From JBAQMG01 sp049302575 (lineage in GTDB: Bacteria; Bacillota; Desulfitobacteriia; Desulfitobacteriales; Desulfitobacteriaceae), in contig JBAQMG010000099.1 in NCBI GenBank assembly GCA_049302575.1, positions 1 to 12,963 of the forward strand: a stretch of DNA of 12,963 nucleotides, in the 5' to 3' direction. The notes under the pieces were generated by a model. The model did no database searches and had not been told where the DNA came from. It was given only the letters and a program-made list of their open reading frames with translations. The position numbers and the translations under genes were made by a program. Each line of letters opens with the position of its first letter. Position 1 is the first letter of the stretch. Shown here one piece after another: positions 1 through 6,521 of this stretch.

Positions 1-257
1 ACTTCACCGGCGTTTGCTTTATGCGCCTCAGTATATAAACGAGCCCGTTCCAGAGAAACCTTGATTTCTTCATTCACATACTCCCCACCTGCAGTATGTG
101 CCCAACGGCAACGTTTGTAAAGATGCTTTGTTCTTGGTACGCTCCCTGGCCCTTCTTTAACCTTTTTGTCCCATAAGGCCTTCCCTAAGGGCTGACCTTT
201 TTTTACTTCCATTTTTAGTTCCCGCGTTATTTCTGCTAGCAAGTTAGCATTCGCCAT
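1..257 (-). CDS. bssA: Benzylsuccinate synthase-like glycyl radical enzyme, large (alpha) subunit, 5' end only
   Basis: Only the first 85 codons lie in the window; the gene continues past base 1. The N-terminus begins MANANLLAEITRELKMEVKK and carries a block with RCRWAH, TAGGEY, SLERARLYTEAHK (about residues 48-80). This resembles the start of the pyruvate-formate-lyase-like domain of arylsuccinate synthases (BssA type), which add a methyl-aromatic compound to fumarate by a glycyl radical mechanism in the cytoplasm. The glycyl loop and active-site Cys are outside the window, so activity and substrate cannot be judged. The ATG at 257 has a GGGGGA Shine-Dalgarno 7 bases upstream and follows the small-subunit gene by 30 bases, matching the usual bssC-bssA order. 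A related enzyme (hydroxybenzyl-, naphthylmethyl- or alkylsuccinate synthase) is possible; the bbs genes nearby favour an aromatic substrate. Confidence 0.8.
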   Translation of the reverse strand, partial: MANANLLAEITRELKMEVKKGQPLGKALWDKKVKEGPGSVPRTKHLYKRCRWAHTAGGEYVNEEIKVSLERARLYTEAHKANAGE

Positions 258-287
258 CGCTTATTCCCCCTGATTTCTATTATTTAA

Positions 288-467
288 CTACTTATTTTGT
301 TTCAGTTTAAATTCGGCACAATTCGACTCTTCTTTCACTTTCTTGTCATGCCAGTATTTACCCTTATTGTCTTTAATAGCCATAATACAATCACCCGTCC
401 CCCGTTCGAAGTCACCCTCCGTCTCTGGGATGGAATGAAAACATTCACATTCTTTACACATCGTCAT
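288..467 (-). CDS. bssC: Benzylsuccinate synthase-like small Fe-S subunit (gamma)
   Basis: A 59-residue cysteine-rich protein starting MTMCKECECFHSIPE. It has Cys at 4, 7, 9, 27 and 50 and the pattern FERGTGDC, KGKYW near the middle. Arylsuccinate synthases carry two such small subunits (BssB, BssC), each binding a [4Fe-4S] cluster of high-potential type; BssC lies directly upstream of BssA, as here. The start at 467 is chosen because GAGGGGG sits 8 bases before this ATG. An in-frame GTG 12 codons upstream (503) has no suitably placed ribosome binding site and would give a protein longer than the family usually shows. The next gene starts 30 bases downstream, so the two should be co-transcribed. 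Assignment as gamma rather than beta rests on gene order, not on clear sequence distinction. Confidence 0.75.
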   Translation of the reverse strand: MTMCKECECFHSIPETEGDFERGTGDCIMAIKDNKGKYWHDKKVKEESNCAEFKLKQNK

Positions 468-530
468 TTTTAATGCCCCCTCTTCAACATACTTTTGATT
501 CACTTTGTTGTATATACTGTTTCTCCTCGA

Positions 531-560
531 TTACCCGATTTCGCCGAGCATCACCTCCTT
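531..560 (-). promoter_or_regulatory. Isolated consensus Shine-Dalgarno in the bss leader
   Basis: The minus strand reads AAGGAGGTGATG at 560-549. Its first 11 bases fully complement the usual 3' end of bacterial 16S rRNA. The ATG that overlaps it (551) is only one or two bases past the core GGAGG, too close for normal initiation, and opens just six codons before a stop at 531. No other ATG, GTG or TTG follows at normal spacing. It could be a ribosome standby or decoy site, a minimal leader peptide, or the leftover start of a lost gene. bssC begins about 80 bases further on. Confidence 0.4.
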
Positions 561-664
561 ATATCATCGTCCATACGCTCTCGGATTATGCAACAGACAA
601 TTATATCTCTGCTGATTCTGTGATATTTGTGCAGTTGTAAGGTTTAGTACAACTACACAACTAT

Positions 665-754
665 TCAAATCAGCAAGCTTGGAAACACTTTCTCCTGCAG
701 AAGACGCCTTCGAATTAGTTCCACGGCATCGCGGGGCAGGTTATCAATAAACAA
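665..754 (-). CDS. Possible short leader ORF (29 codons, TTG start)
   Basis: An open frame in the bss leader encodes a peptide starting FIDNLPRDAVELIRRRLLQ after a TTG at 754. The upstream bases (GAGAGGAAGTAAGG) are purine-rich but imperfectly placed as a ribosome binding site. The peptide has the amphipathic, charged look of real protein and could be a leader peptide or the remnant of a deleted gene. I recognise no family. The non-ATG start and short length make this weak. Confidence 0.15.
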   Translation of the reverse strand: MFIDNLPRDAVELIRRRLLQEKVFPSLLI

Positions 755-797
755 ACACCTTACTTCCTCTCAATTTTCGACTTTCAGCATTGCAAGT

Positions 798-872
798 ATA
801 ATATCAAAAATTTCGAATTTGTCTATCGTTTTTGTCTGAACAGTCAAAAGCTGATGGTCAATGGTTGAATAT
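798..872 (-). promoter_or_regulatory. Copy A of a 75-base conserved promoter/operator element (bss-like operon)
   Basis: Matches 6522-6596 at 66 of 75 positions without gaps, including a perfect 27-base core (823-849) and a perfect 12-base block TGGTCAATGGTT (855-866). The core contains the imperfect dyad TGTCTGAACAGTCA (833-846), pattern TGnCTGnnCAGnCA. On the minus strand a -35-like TAGACA (825-820) and a -10-like TATTAT (803-798) are spaced by 16 bases, placing the start of transcription near 791 and the dyad centre near -48. That position suits an activator touching RNA polymerase. The binding protein is unknown. Confidence 0.7.
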
Positions 873-1015
873 CGCGAGTTAAGGTATTACCGAAAAAATA
901 AGAAGTCAATTTCAGTAGGAAAATAACTTGATTCTTTGAATTATATTTTTATAGTTAATCACCAGAAAAAGGGGGAAATACACCAAATTACACATAATAT
1001 GATACTGAGTATTTT

Positions 1016-1045
1016 CAAAAAATGCAAAGATAATTCTACAATTAT
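1016..1045 (-). terminator. Weak terminator candidate after the second acyl-CoA dehydrogenase gene
   Basis: On the minus strand the arms AATTAT (1040-1045 complement) and ATAATT (1030-1035 complement) enclose a 4-base loop, with a run of six T residues at 1022-1017. The stem is only six A-T pairs and there is a short spacer before the T run, so termination efficiency is doubtful. It lies about 80 bases past the stop codon at 1123. Confidence 0.25.
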
Positions 1046-1122
1046 TGACAGGCAGACGAAACACGCTAAAAGTTGTTCGTCGATCACACTCTGCATATTC
1101 TGCCCAAATCGTCCACTGGCAC

Positions 1123-2268
1123 TTAGAACTCCTTCAAAATTTGGCTGCCAATGACTAAACGTAGTACCTCACTGGTTCCTTCGTAAATCTCAGTAATTTT
1201 GGCATCCCTCATCATTCGCTCTACGGGATATTCACGGGAATACCCGTACCCACCAAAGATTTGCACTGCCTTGGTTGTAACCCACATGGCAGTTTCAGAG
1301 GCAAAGAGCTTAGCCATTGCAGATTGCTTCCCATAAGGTTTGCCTGAAGAATTCAGGTATGCAGCCTGGTAAACCAGGAGACGGGCTGCTTCAATTTGGG
1401 TAGCCATATCTGCCAGAGTAAACTGGGTATTCTGGAAGCTTGCGATGGGCTGACCAAATTGGCTCCGCTCTTTAGCATACTTGACGGCAGCCTCATACGC
1501 CCCTTGGGCAATTCCCAAGGCCTGGGAAGCAATTCCGATACGACCGCCATCCAGCGCCTTCAGCGCAAGCTTAAACCCTTCCCCTTCTTTGCCTAGCAGA
1601 TTATTTTTAGGGATTTTACAATCTTCAAATACCAGTTCATAAGTGGCAGAGGATCTAATACCAAGTTTCTTTAGCTTTTGACCGAAGCTAAAGCCAGGGG
1701 TACCTTTTTCAACAATAAAAGCGCAGATCCCCTTATTCCCAAGGCTACGATCCTTGGATGCAAATACTATATAAGTATCTGCATAAAAGGCATTTGTAAT
1801 GAAGATTTTAGAACCGTTTAATATCCAGCAGTCCCCGCCGTCAGTGTACATAGTTCGGGTGTTGGAAGCATCACTACCCGCGTTTGGCTCAGTCAAGCCA
1901 AACGCACCCAAGGCTTTACCTTCTGCTAAGATTTTTAGATACTTCATTTTCTGTTCATGGGTACCAGCTAACCAAATGGGATTGGAACCAAGGGACAAGT
2001 GCGCCGATAAAGTACATCCCATGGAAGCATCAACCCGCGATATTTCTTCTACTATTATGGCATAGCTAATGTAATCTGCTCCGATCCCACCGTAATTCTC
2101 AGGAAATACCACACCACAAAAGCCCAGTTCTCCCATTTTATCAAAGAGTTCGCGCGAAAATTCTTCCTTCTCGTCACGTTCTTCCAGGCCAAGGATGCAT
2201 TCTTTTTCAGCAAAGTTCCTTGCGAGTTTACGTATCATTAGATGGTCTTCAGTCAATTCAAAAATCAT
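1123..2268 (-). CDS. Acyl-CoA dehydrogenase (second copy)
   Basis: A 381-residue flavoprotein of the acyl-CoA dehydrogenase family, the normal length. It would oxidise an acyl-CoA to the 2,3-enoyl-CoA with FAD, passing electrons to electron-transfer flavoprotein. Visible family marks are GLTEPNAGSDA near residue 128 (FAD/substrate loop), KIFITNA, the GRIGIASQALGIAQGAYE helix, QIFGGYGYSREYPVERMMRD and IYEGTSEVLR. In the last, Glu363 aligns with the usual catalytic base. The start at 2268 follows AAGGAGGAG 7 bases upstream; an open frame further upstream lacks a good ribosome binding site. It is the last gene in the direction of the bbs-like operon but is separated from the bbsH-like gene by 395 bases with a possible transcription stop. 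It may be a second benzylsuccinyl-CoA dehydrogenase or act on another intermediate; the sequence does not decide. Confidence 0.9.
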   Translation of the reverse strand: MIFELTEDHLMIRKLARNFAEKECILGLEERDEKEEFSRELFDKMGELGFCGVVFPENYGGIGADYISYAIIVEEISRVDASMGCTLSAHLSLGSNPIWLAGTHEQKMKYLKILAEGKALGAFGLTEPNAGSDASNTRTMYTDGGDCWILNGSKIFITNAFYADTYIVFASKDRSLGNKGICAFIVEKGTPGFSFGQKLKKLGIRSSATYELVFEDCKIPKNNLLGKEGEGFKLALKALDGGRIGIASQALGIAQGAYEAAVKYAKERSQFGQPIASFQNTQFTLADMATQIEAARLLVYQAAYLNSSGKPYGKQSAMAKLFASETAMWVTTKAVQIFGGYGYSREYPVERMMRDAKITEIYEGTSEVLRLVIGSQILKEF

Positions 2269-2663
2269 GATTTTCTCCTCCTTAATTTTTGATAGACCTG
2301 CCCCACTGAAAACGGGCATCTGCGAAAAACGCTTCCGCTAGTTGGTGGATCAGGGGCATTGGAACGATATCCACTACCTAAGCGCTGAGCAAATGCGCAA
2401 AAAAAAAAAGAACGCGCCATCATGTGGTTGTTACCACAGGTGTCCTTCATGACGATCTTGGCTAATTCTCCGAATTCCCCGTTAGTCGTGGTGAAGCCAC
2501 AATTCCTATTATCCCAAGCTCTGTAGCCGCTACTGTCTCTACTTATTTTTACCGAACTGGTGTTTGCGCCGTATATGTTTTTTGTAACGGACACTGCTAT
2601 CAGACCCAGTGCCAAGGTTTACCTTAATCCAACTTCTTCTTAGAATTTTCAAGTCTTCGAACT
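2269..2663. other. Gap between bbsH-like and acyl-CoA dehydrogenase genes, possible insertion-sequence scar
   Basis: No convincing gene. On the plus strand, CCCCACTGAAAACGGGCA (2301-2318) followed by GGTGGATCA and CATTGGAAC (about 2344-2366) resembles the ends of IS21-family elements, where GTGGATCA...TTGGAA repeats are common. The match is from memory and may be coincidence. Bases 2344-2378 can also form an imperfect hairpin (GTTGGTGGAT against ATCCACTACC). On the minus strand TGTGGT-AACA-ACCACA is followed 13 bases later by eleven T residues (2409-2399), an imperfect terminator-like arrangement. An open frame covers part of the gap but its composition does not look like protein and it has no ribosome binding site. 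Confidence 0.4.
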
Positions 2664-3446
2664 TTAACTGCCTGAAAATCTTGGGATTCGTTTTTCTAAA
2701 AAAGCCTTAATACCTTCAATTCCATCATGACTGCTGCTAGCTGCGGTCATGGCACGTCGCTCCCTTTCCAACTGAGTTTCAAGTATAGAAAGAGTTGCGC
2801 AACTTAATAATTCTTTAGCCTGAGCGTATGCGAAACTGGCGCCTTTAGCCATGCGCTCGGCCTGCTGTTGGACGGCATTTTCCAGTTCATTGTCTGGAAA
2901 TACCCGGTGAACTAATCCCCATTTGAGCGCTTCATCTGAGCTAATCACAGGATCTAGAAATGCCAGTTCCCTAGCTCTGTTCAGACCCAACACAGCAGTC
3001 GCCCATAAAGTCCAGCCCCCATCTGGTACCAATCCATTACTGGTATAGGCTTGCCTAAACTTCGCACTTGAAGCGGCAAAGCAGAGATCACATGCCATGG
3101 CCAGACTCATTCCTGCCCCAGCCGCTGCCCCCCCTACTGCCGCTATAATTGGTTTGGGCGAGCGACAGATATCAACAATTACCCTATTTAATAGAAACGT
3201 TAATTCTTTTAAAACTGTGCCAGGGTCGGCTACCTCGCTCATCTCAGCGAGATCACCCCCTACACAGAAAGCCTTGCCCTCCGCCCTGATTACTATAACC
3301 CGTACCCCGTCGTCAGCAATGAGTCCCTCAATCCCGTGTATTATCTCGGATACCAATTCTTTGTTTAGCGCGTTTGACGTATCTGGCCTGTTCAAGGTCA
3401 AATATCCTACTCCGTTCTTCTTGATGGCAGCTACTGTGTTCGACAC
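2664..3446 (-). CDS. bbsH: Enoyl-CoA hydratase/isomerase family protein, BbsH-like
   Basis: A 260-residue crotonase-fold protein, expected to hydrate the unsaturated arylsuccinyl-CoA (phenylitaconyl-CoA in the toluene pathway). The oxyanion-hole segments are clear: AFCVGGDL near residue 60 and GGAAAGAGMSLAMACD near 105-120. The two catalytic Glu of rat mitochondrial crotonase (144 and 164) are replaced by Ser114 and Tyr134. An Asp (142, in GLVPDGG) is present instead, a pattern typical of the PaaG-like branch. The start is taken as GTG at 3446, 9 bases after AGGAG; a TTG at 3455 abuts the ribosome binding site and is unlikely. It lies 53 bases after the acyl-CoA dehydrogenase gene in one operon. 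The bbsH name rests on context; isomerase activity is an alternative. Confidence 0.75.
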   Translation of the reverse strand: MSNTVAAIKKNGVGYLTLNRPDTSNALNKELVSEIIHGIEGLIADDGVRVIVIRAEGKAFCVGGDLAEMSEVADPGTVLKELTFLLNRVIVDICRSPKPIIAAVGGAAAGAGMSLAMACDLCFAASSAKFRQAYTSNGLVPDGGWTLWATAVLGLNRARELAFLDPVISSDEALKWGLVHRVFPDNELENAVQQQAERMAKGASFAYAQAKELLSCATLSILETQLERERRAMTAASSSHDGIEGIKAFLEKRIPRFSGS

Positions 3447-3499
3447 CAGAACCAACTCCTATCTATAAAATAACATTTTCAACGTCACCTCCAACATCG

Positions 3500-4636
3500 T
3501 TAACCCAAGAGCTTGCTCGCGACTATCGCGCGCTGGATTTGATTAGTTCCTTCAACAATTTGCAACAGTTTAGCATCGCGCATTCGCCGTTCCAAAGGGT
3601 ATTCTCTCATGTAACCTGAACCACCAAGAATCTGAACAGCATCGGTCGCCACTTTCATTGCTGTGTCGGTTGCAAAACACTTGGCCATAGCCCCTAACTT
3701 AGCCATTTCCGGATCCTCGTTATCACAAGCACGGGCAGCCCTATACGTCAATTCCCGAGCAGCTTCAATTTGAATTGCCATGTCTGCCATCATAAACTGC
3801 AAAGCCTGAAAACTACAGATAGGCTTACCGAACTGCACTCTCTGTTTGCTGTATTCCACAGCATACTGTAGTGCACCCTCCGCCAGCCCCACGCCAATAG
3901 CAGCAACAATTGGTCTGGTTTTGTCTAAGGTGCCCATAGCGATCTTAAAGCCTTCCCCCTCGTTGCCAAGCCTGTTCTCAACTGGAACCCTCACATCGTC
4001 GAAATAGACTTCACACGAATTAAAGCCTCGATTCCCCATTTTATCTTCGTGTTTGCCTATTGTAATCCCAGGAGTCGTCTTTTCCACAATAAAACTTGTT
4101 ATGCCTCTATGACCCGCATTTAGATCAGTTTTGGCGAATACACATATTACACTGGCGATATCTGAAAAAGATATAAACCGCTTAGCACCATTAATTACGT
4201 AGAAATTTCCGTCCCGAACAGCCCGAGTTTTCATTCCAGCAACATCCGAACCTGCTTCTGACTCAGTAATAGCAAAAGAAACCCGCCACTCGCCTGTGGC
4301 TATCTTGGGAAGATACTTTGCCTTCTGAGCCTCATTGCCGGCAATGAGAATAGGGGTAGCACCCAGTTCTTGGTTCGCAGGCACCATGGCCGAATTGTTA
4401 CAAACCTTGGCCAACTCCTCTACTACTATGCATGCCGTAACTATCCCTTCGCCAGCCCCCCCATACTCCTCGGGGAATGGTATGCCGAAAAGACCCTGCT
4501 GCTGCATTAAGTCAATCAAGGAATCGGGATATGTACTGTTTCTGTCTATGTCCGCAGCCACAGGAGCGATCTTTTCTTGAGCCAACCTGCGAACCATTAA
4601 CCGTAAATTTTCTTGTTCAGGTGTAAATTCTGGCAT
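3500..4636 (-). CDS. bbsG: Acyl-CoA dehydrogenase, probable benzylsuccinyl-CoA dehydrogenase
   Basis: A 378-residue acyl-CoA dehydrogenase. Family features in order: MPEFTPEQENLRLMVRRLAQ at the N-terminal helical domain, FAITESEAGSDVAGMKT (FAD and substrate binding), NGAKRFISFSD, KTRPIVAAIGVGLAEGAL, QILGGSGYMREYPLERRMRD and VEGTNQIQR. Glu362 in the last aligns with the catalytic base. The start at 4636 is preceded by GGAGG with 7 bases spacing; codons further upstream in the same frame lack this. It lies between bbsB and the bbsH-like gene, so benzylsuccinyl-CoA (or a ring-substituted analogue) is the most likely substrate, giving phenylitaconyl-CoA. In the Thauera bbs operon the equivalent gene also precedes bbsH. 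Substrate is inferred from context only. Confidence 0.8.
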   Translation of the reverse strand: MPEFTPEQENLRLMVRRLAQEKIAPVAADIDRNSTYPDSLIDLMQQQGLFGIPFPEEYGGAGEGIVTACIVVEELAKVCNNSAMVPANQELGATPILIAGNEAQKAKYLPKIATGEWRVSFAITESEAGSDVAGMKTRAVRDGNFYVINGAKRFISFSDIASVICVFAKTDLNAGHRGITSFIVEKTTPGITIGKHEDKMGNRGFNSCEVYFDDVRVPVENRLGNEGEGFKIAMGTLDKTRPIVAAIGVGLAEGALQYAVEYSKQRVQFGKPICSFQALQFMMADMAIQIEAARELTYRAARACDNEDPEMAKLGAMAKCFATDTAMKVATDAVQILGGSGYMREYPLERRMRDAKLLQIVEGTNQIQRAIVASKLLG

Positions 4637-4777
4637 ACCGTTCCCTCCTGTAAATAATCGCGTTTGATCCGACATCAACAAAGCTCACTCCAGTTTAACC
4701 TTCCTGGGGAATTACGCTGATGAGCTGTTCCCAATAACATTGCCAAGTCTCCCCCTACTAGTAGCTGGAATAAAGCA

Positions 4778-5926
4778 CTATGAGCAGCGTTCCAGAATAA
4801 TTACAGAGCAATTACCCCCGGCCCCTTGAGTCTGACCAAGCCCTACTTTCGCATCCTTCACCTGCCTCGCTCCTGCCTGACCACGAAGCTGCCACGTTAA
4901 CTCGACGATTTGCCCCAGACTAGAAGCACCAAGCGGTTCACCTTTGGACAGCAAACCACCACTTATATTTACAGGAATCCTTCCGGCTGCTTCGGTAGCT
5001 CCTTCATCTAATAACCGTCCGGCTTCACCCCTTGGGCATAATCCTAGATCTTCCATAAAGATAATTTCCGACCCTGCATCTGTATCCTGAAGCTCTACTA
5101 GACTAAGGTCTTCAGGCCCTAACCCAGCCATTTTATATGCCATCTTGGCAGTGCGTTCACAAAGGGTCGGCTCTCCCTCATCCATGGTAGGTTTCGAGAC
5201 CGCAGGCAGAACCATATCATGAGCCATTCTGGTACACAGAGCAGAAGCTGAAATTCTTACGTAATTGCTCGTATACCTGCGTACTACATCCTTGGCACAA
5301 ATAACGGCTGCTGCCGCCCCTTCGTTGGGAGCGCAAAACATCAATAGAGTAAGGGGTTCCGCAACCATCGGGGAATTAAGAATCTCTTCCATCGATATTT
5401 CCTTGCGGTACATAGCATAAGGATTTAGAACACCATTCTTATGGTTTTTATAAGAAACTTTGGCTAGGTGTTCCTGAGTTGTGCCATACTTAATCATGTG
5501 TTCGTGAGTGTCGGTGGCGAAGTATAACGGATTCAATCCCAGTCCGCTCCACATCTGCCACCTGTCATAGCCACAGTTGGCGATAAATCCTTTCGGAGCT
5601 TTTTCCACCCCCACAACCAAGGCAACATCAATGACCCCACTAGCAATGGCCTGATAGGCCATGCGCAAACCAGTCCCTCCACTGGCACAAGCGTTCTCGA
5701 TATTGAGAATTGGAATGCCTGTGGCGCCAAGTGGTTGTAGTATATTCTGACCTTTTGCCATCTCAGCCATCACGTTGGCAACATAGGCAGTCTGAATATC
5801 CTTCCACTCCACGTTTGCATCCTGCAAAGCCATCACAGCGGCAGTTCGACCAATAATTCTGTAGTCCTTATTCGGAAAACGTCCAAATTCGTGAATTCCG
5901 ACACCGGCGACAACCACTTCACGCAT
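4778..5926 (-). CDS. bbsB: Thiolase-family subunit of benzoylsuccinyl-CoA thiolase, BbsB-like
   Basis: A 382-residue protein of the SCP2/lipid-transfer type thiolase family. Its partner is the DUF35 protein encoded just upstream. In the toluene pathway BbsAB cleaves benzoylsuccinyl-CoA with CoA to benzoyl-CoA and succinyl-CoA, and both subunits are needed. The nucleophilic Cys is seen at 80 (NIENACASGGTG). Other classical thiolase residues are changed: the His of the HDxF box is Gln280 (ELQDTDAG), the GHP His is Glu330 (SKGEPLGAS), and the C-terminal Cys position is Gly364 (VGLGQTQGAGG). Such changes fit BbsB-like proteins rather than acetyl-CoA acetyltransferases. The start ATG at 5926 has GGAGG 7 bases upstream. 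It follows bbsA by 57 bases. Confidence 0.85.
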   Translation of the reverse strand: MREVVVAGVGIHEFGRFPNKDYRIIGRTAAVMALQDANVEWKDIQTAYVANVMAEMAKGQNILQPLGATGIPILNIENACASGGTGLRMAYQAIASGVIDVALVVGVEKAPKGFIANCGYDRWQMWSGLGLNPLYFATDTHEHMIKYGTTQEHLAKVSYKNHKNGVLNPYAMYRKEISMEEILNSPMVAEPLTLLMFCAPNEGAAAAVICAKDVVRRYTSNYVRISASALCTRMAHDMVLPAVSKPTMDEGEPTLCERTAKMAYKMAGLGPEDLSLVELQDTDAGSEIIFMEDLGLCPRGEAGRLLDEGATEAAGRIPVNISGGLLSKGEPLGASSLGQIVELTWQLRGQAGARQVKDAKVGLGQTQGAGGNCSVIILERCS

Positions 5927-5983
5927 TGGTTTACCTCCTCTATTTACATCTCAAATTTCACAAGTCATCTATTTGTTAATACT

Positions 5984-6388
5984 CTATTCGATCGGTCGGA
6001 AGCGGTAACTAACAACGTCTTTTCCATCTTCGCTGTAGAGCGGTTCAATTACCGTCTCCATTTCCATACCGTGGCTAAGTTTTTCCACCTTTTCAGTTGT
6101 CAAAAGACCCATAATTCGAATTTTTTCTGGAAACTCTACAATACCCACTCCGTAGGGTACGGCGATTTTGCTTTCGGGTGACTGGTTGCGAATACTAGTA
6201 AAGGTATGTAGTCGGCCCCGCTTGTTCAACCGCACTGTCTCCACATTACTATTGCAGCATTTGGGACAGTAGTCCTGAGTCGGAAAAGCCGCTGTTCCGC
6301 AGTCTGTACACTTACTGACCAAAAGTGTTGGGTCTGGATCAGGCCAAGTAAACAACCCGTCCTTAATTGCCACTGTTTCGTTTGGCAT
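5984..6388 (-). CDS. bbsA: Zn-finger OB-fold (DUF35) subunit of the thiolase, BbsA-like
   Basis: A 134-residue protein with a rubredoxin-like zinc knuckle, Cys27-x2-Cys30 (CTDC) and Cys41-x2-Cys44 (CPKC). An OB-fold follows (LHTFTSIRNQSPESK, PYGVGIVEFPEKIRIMG, GMEMETVIEPL). This is the DUF35 architecture that pairs with SCP2-type thiolases; in benzoylsuccinyl-CoA thiolase it is an essential part of the enzyme. The open frame extends upstream to 6625, but the ATG at 6388 is preceded by GAGGGG at normal spacing, gives the family length and begins where homology begins; upstream codons run into the conserved promoter element. It is the first gene of the bbs-like operon, with a leader of about 125 bases. 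Confidence 0.85.
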   Translation of the reverse strand: MPNETVAIKDGLFTWPDPDPTLLVSKCTDCGTAAFPTQDYCPKCCNSNVETVRLNKRGRLHTFTSIRNQSPESKIAVPYGVGIVEFPEKIRIMGLLTTEKVEKLSHGMEMETVIEPLYSEDGKDVVSYRFRPIE

Positions 6389-6521
6389 CTTTGCTACCCC
6401 CTCGTTTTCTTGGTGTTCAAATTCACCAATATTTCCAGCATCTTGCGAAGCAGATACTCTCCTTGCTCCCCTTTTGCTATGATCTGTGCTGTAGGCATTT
6501 CGCATGGGCAACACTACAATC

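Larger units (their letters stand above)
504..1122. other. Intergenic region with the promoter and long leader of the bss-like operon
   Basis: About 620 bases between the second acyl-CoA dehydrogenase gene and bssC. It holds, in minus-strand order, a weak terminator candidate (1016-1045), the conserved 75-base element (798-872) with a promoter-like pair, a possible short ORF (665-754), and an isolated AAGGAGGTGAT ribosome-binding sequence (550-560). No activase gene (bssD) lies here, although it heads the classical bss operon of Thauera/Azoarcus. The leader from the predicted transcription start (about 791) to the bssC ATG is roughly 320 bases. Confidence 0.7.

Noticed and set aside
288..503. 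GTG start for bssC at 503
   Set aside because: No ribosome binding site at proper distance; the ATG at 467 has GAGGGGG and gives the family length.
1043..1062. TTGACAGGCAGACGAAAC as a third copy of the operator
   Set aside because: It needs a gap and several mismatches, lies in the opposite orientation and lacks the flanking conserved blocks.
504..1122. Search for a bssD activase gene, tRNA, rRNA or CRISPR array
   Set aside because: No radical-SAM CxxxCxxC motif, no long open frame, and no tRNA, rRNA or regularly spaced repeat was seen here or elsewhere in the window.
936..1154. 72-codon plus-strand frame
   Set aside because: It runs into the antisense of an acyl-CoA dehydrogenase gene and has no ribosome binding site or motif.
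2265..2615. 116-codon minus-strand frame in the gap after the bbsH-like gene
   Set aside because: No ribosome binding site, low-complexity composition around the T run, and no recognisable motif; treated as non-coding or decayed DNA.
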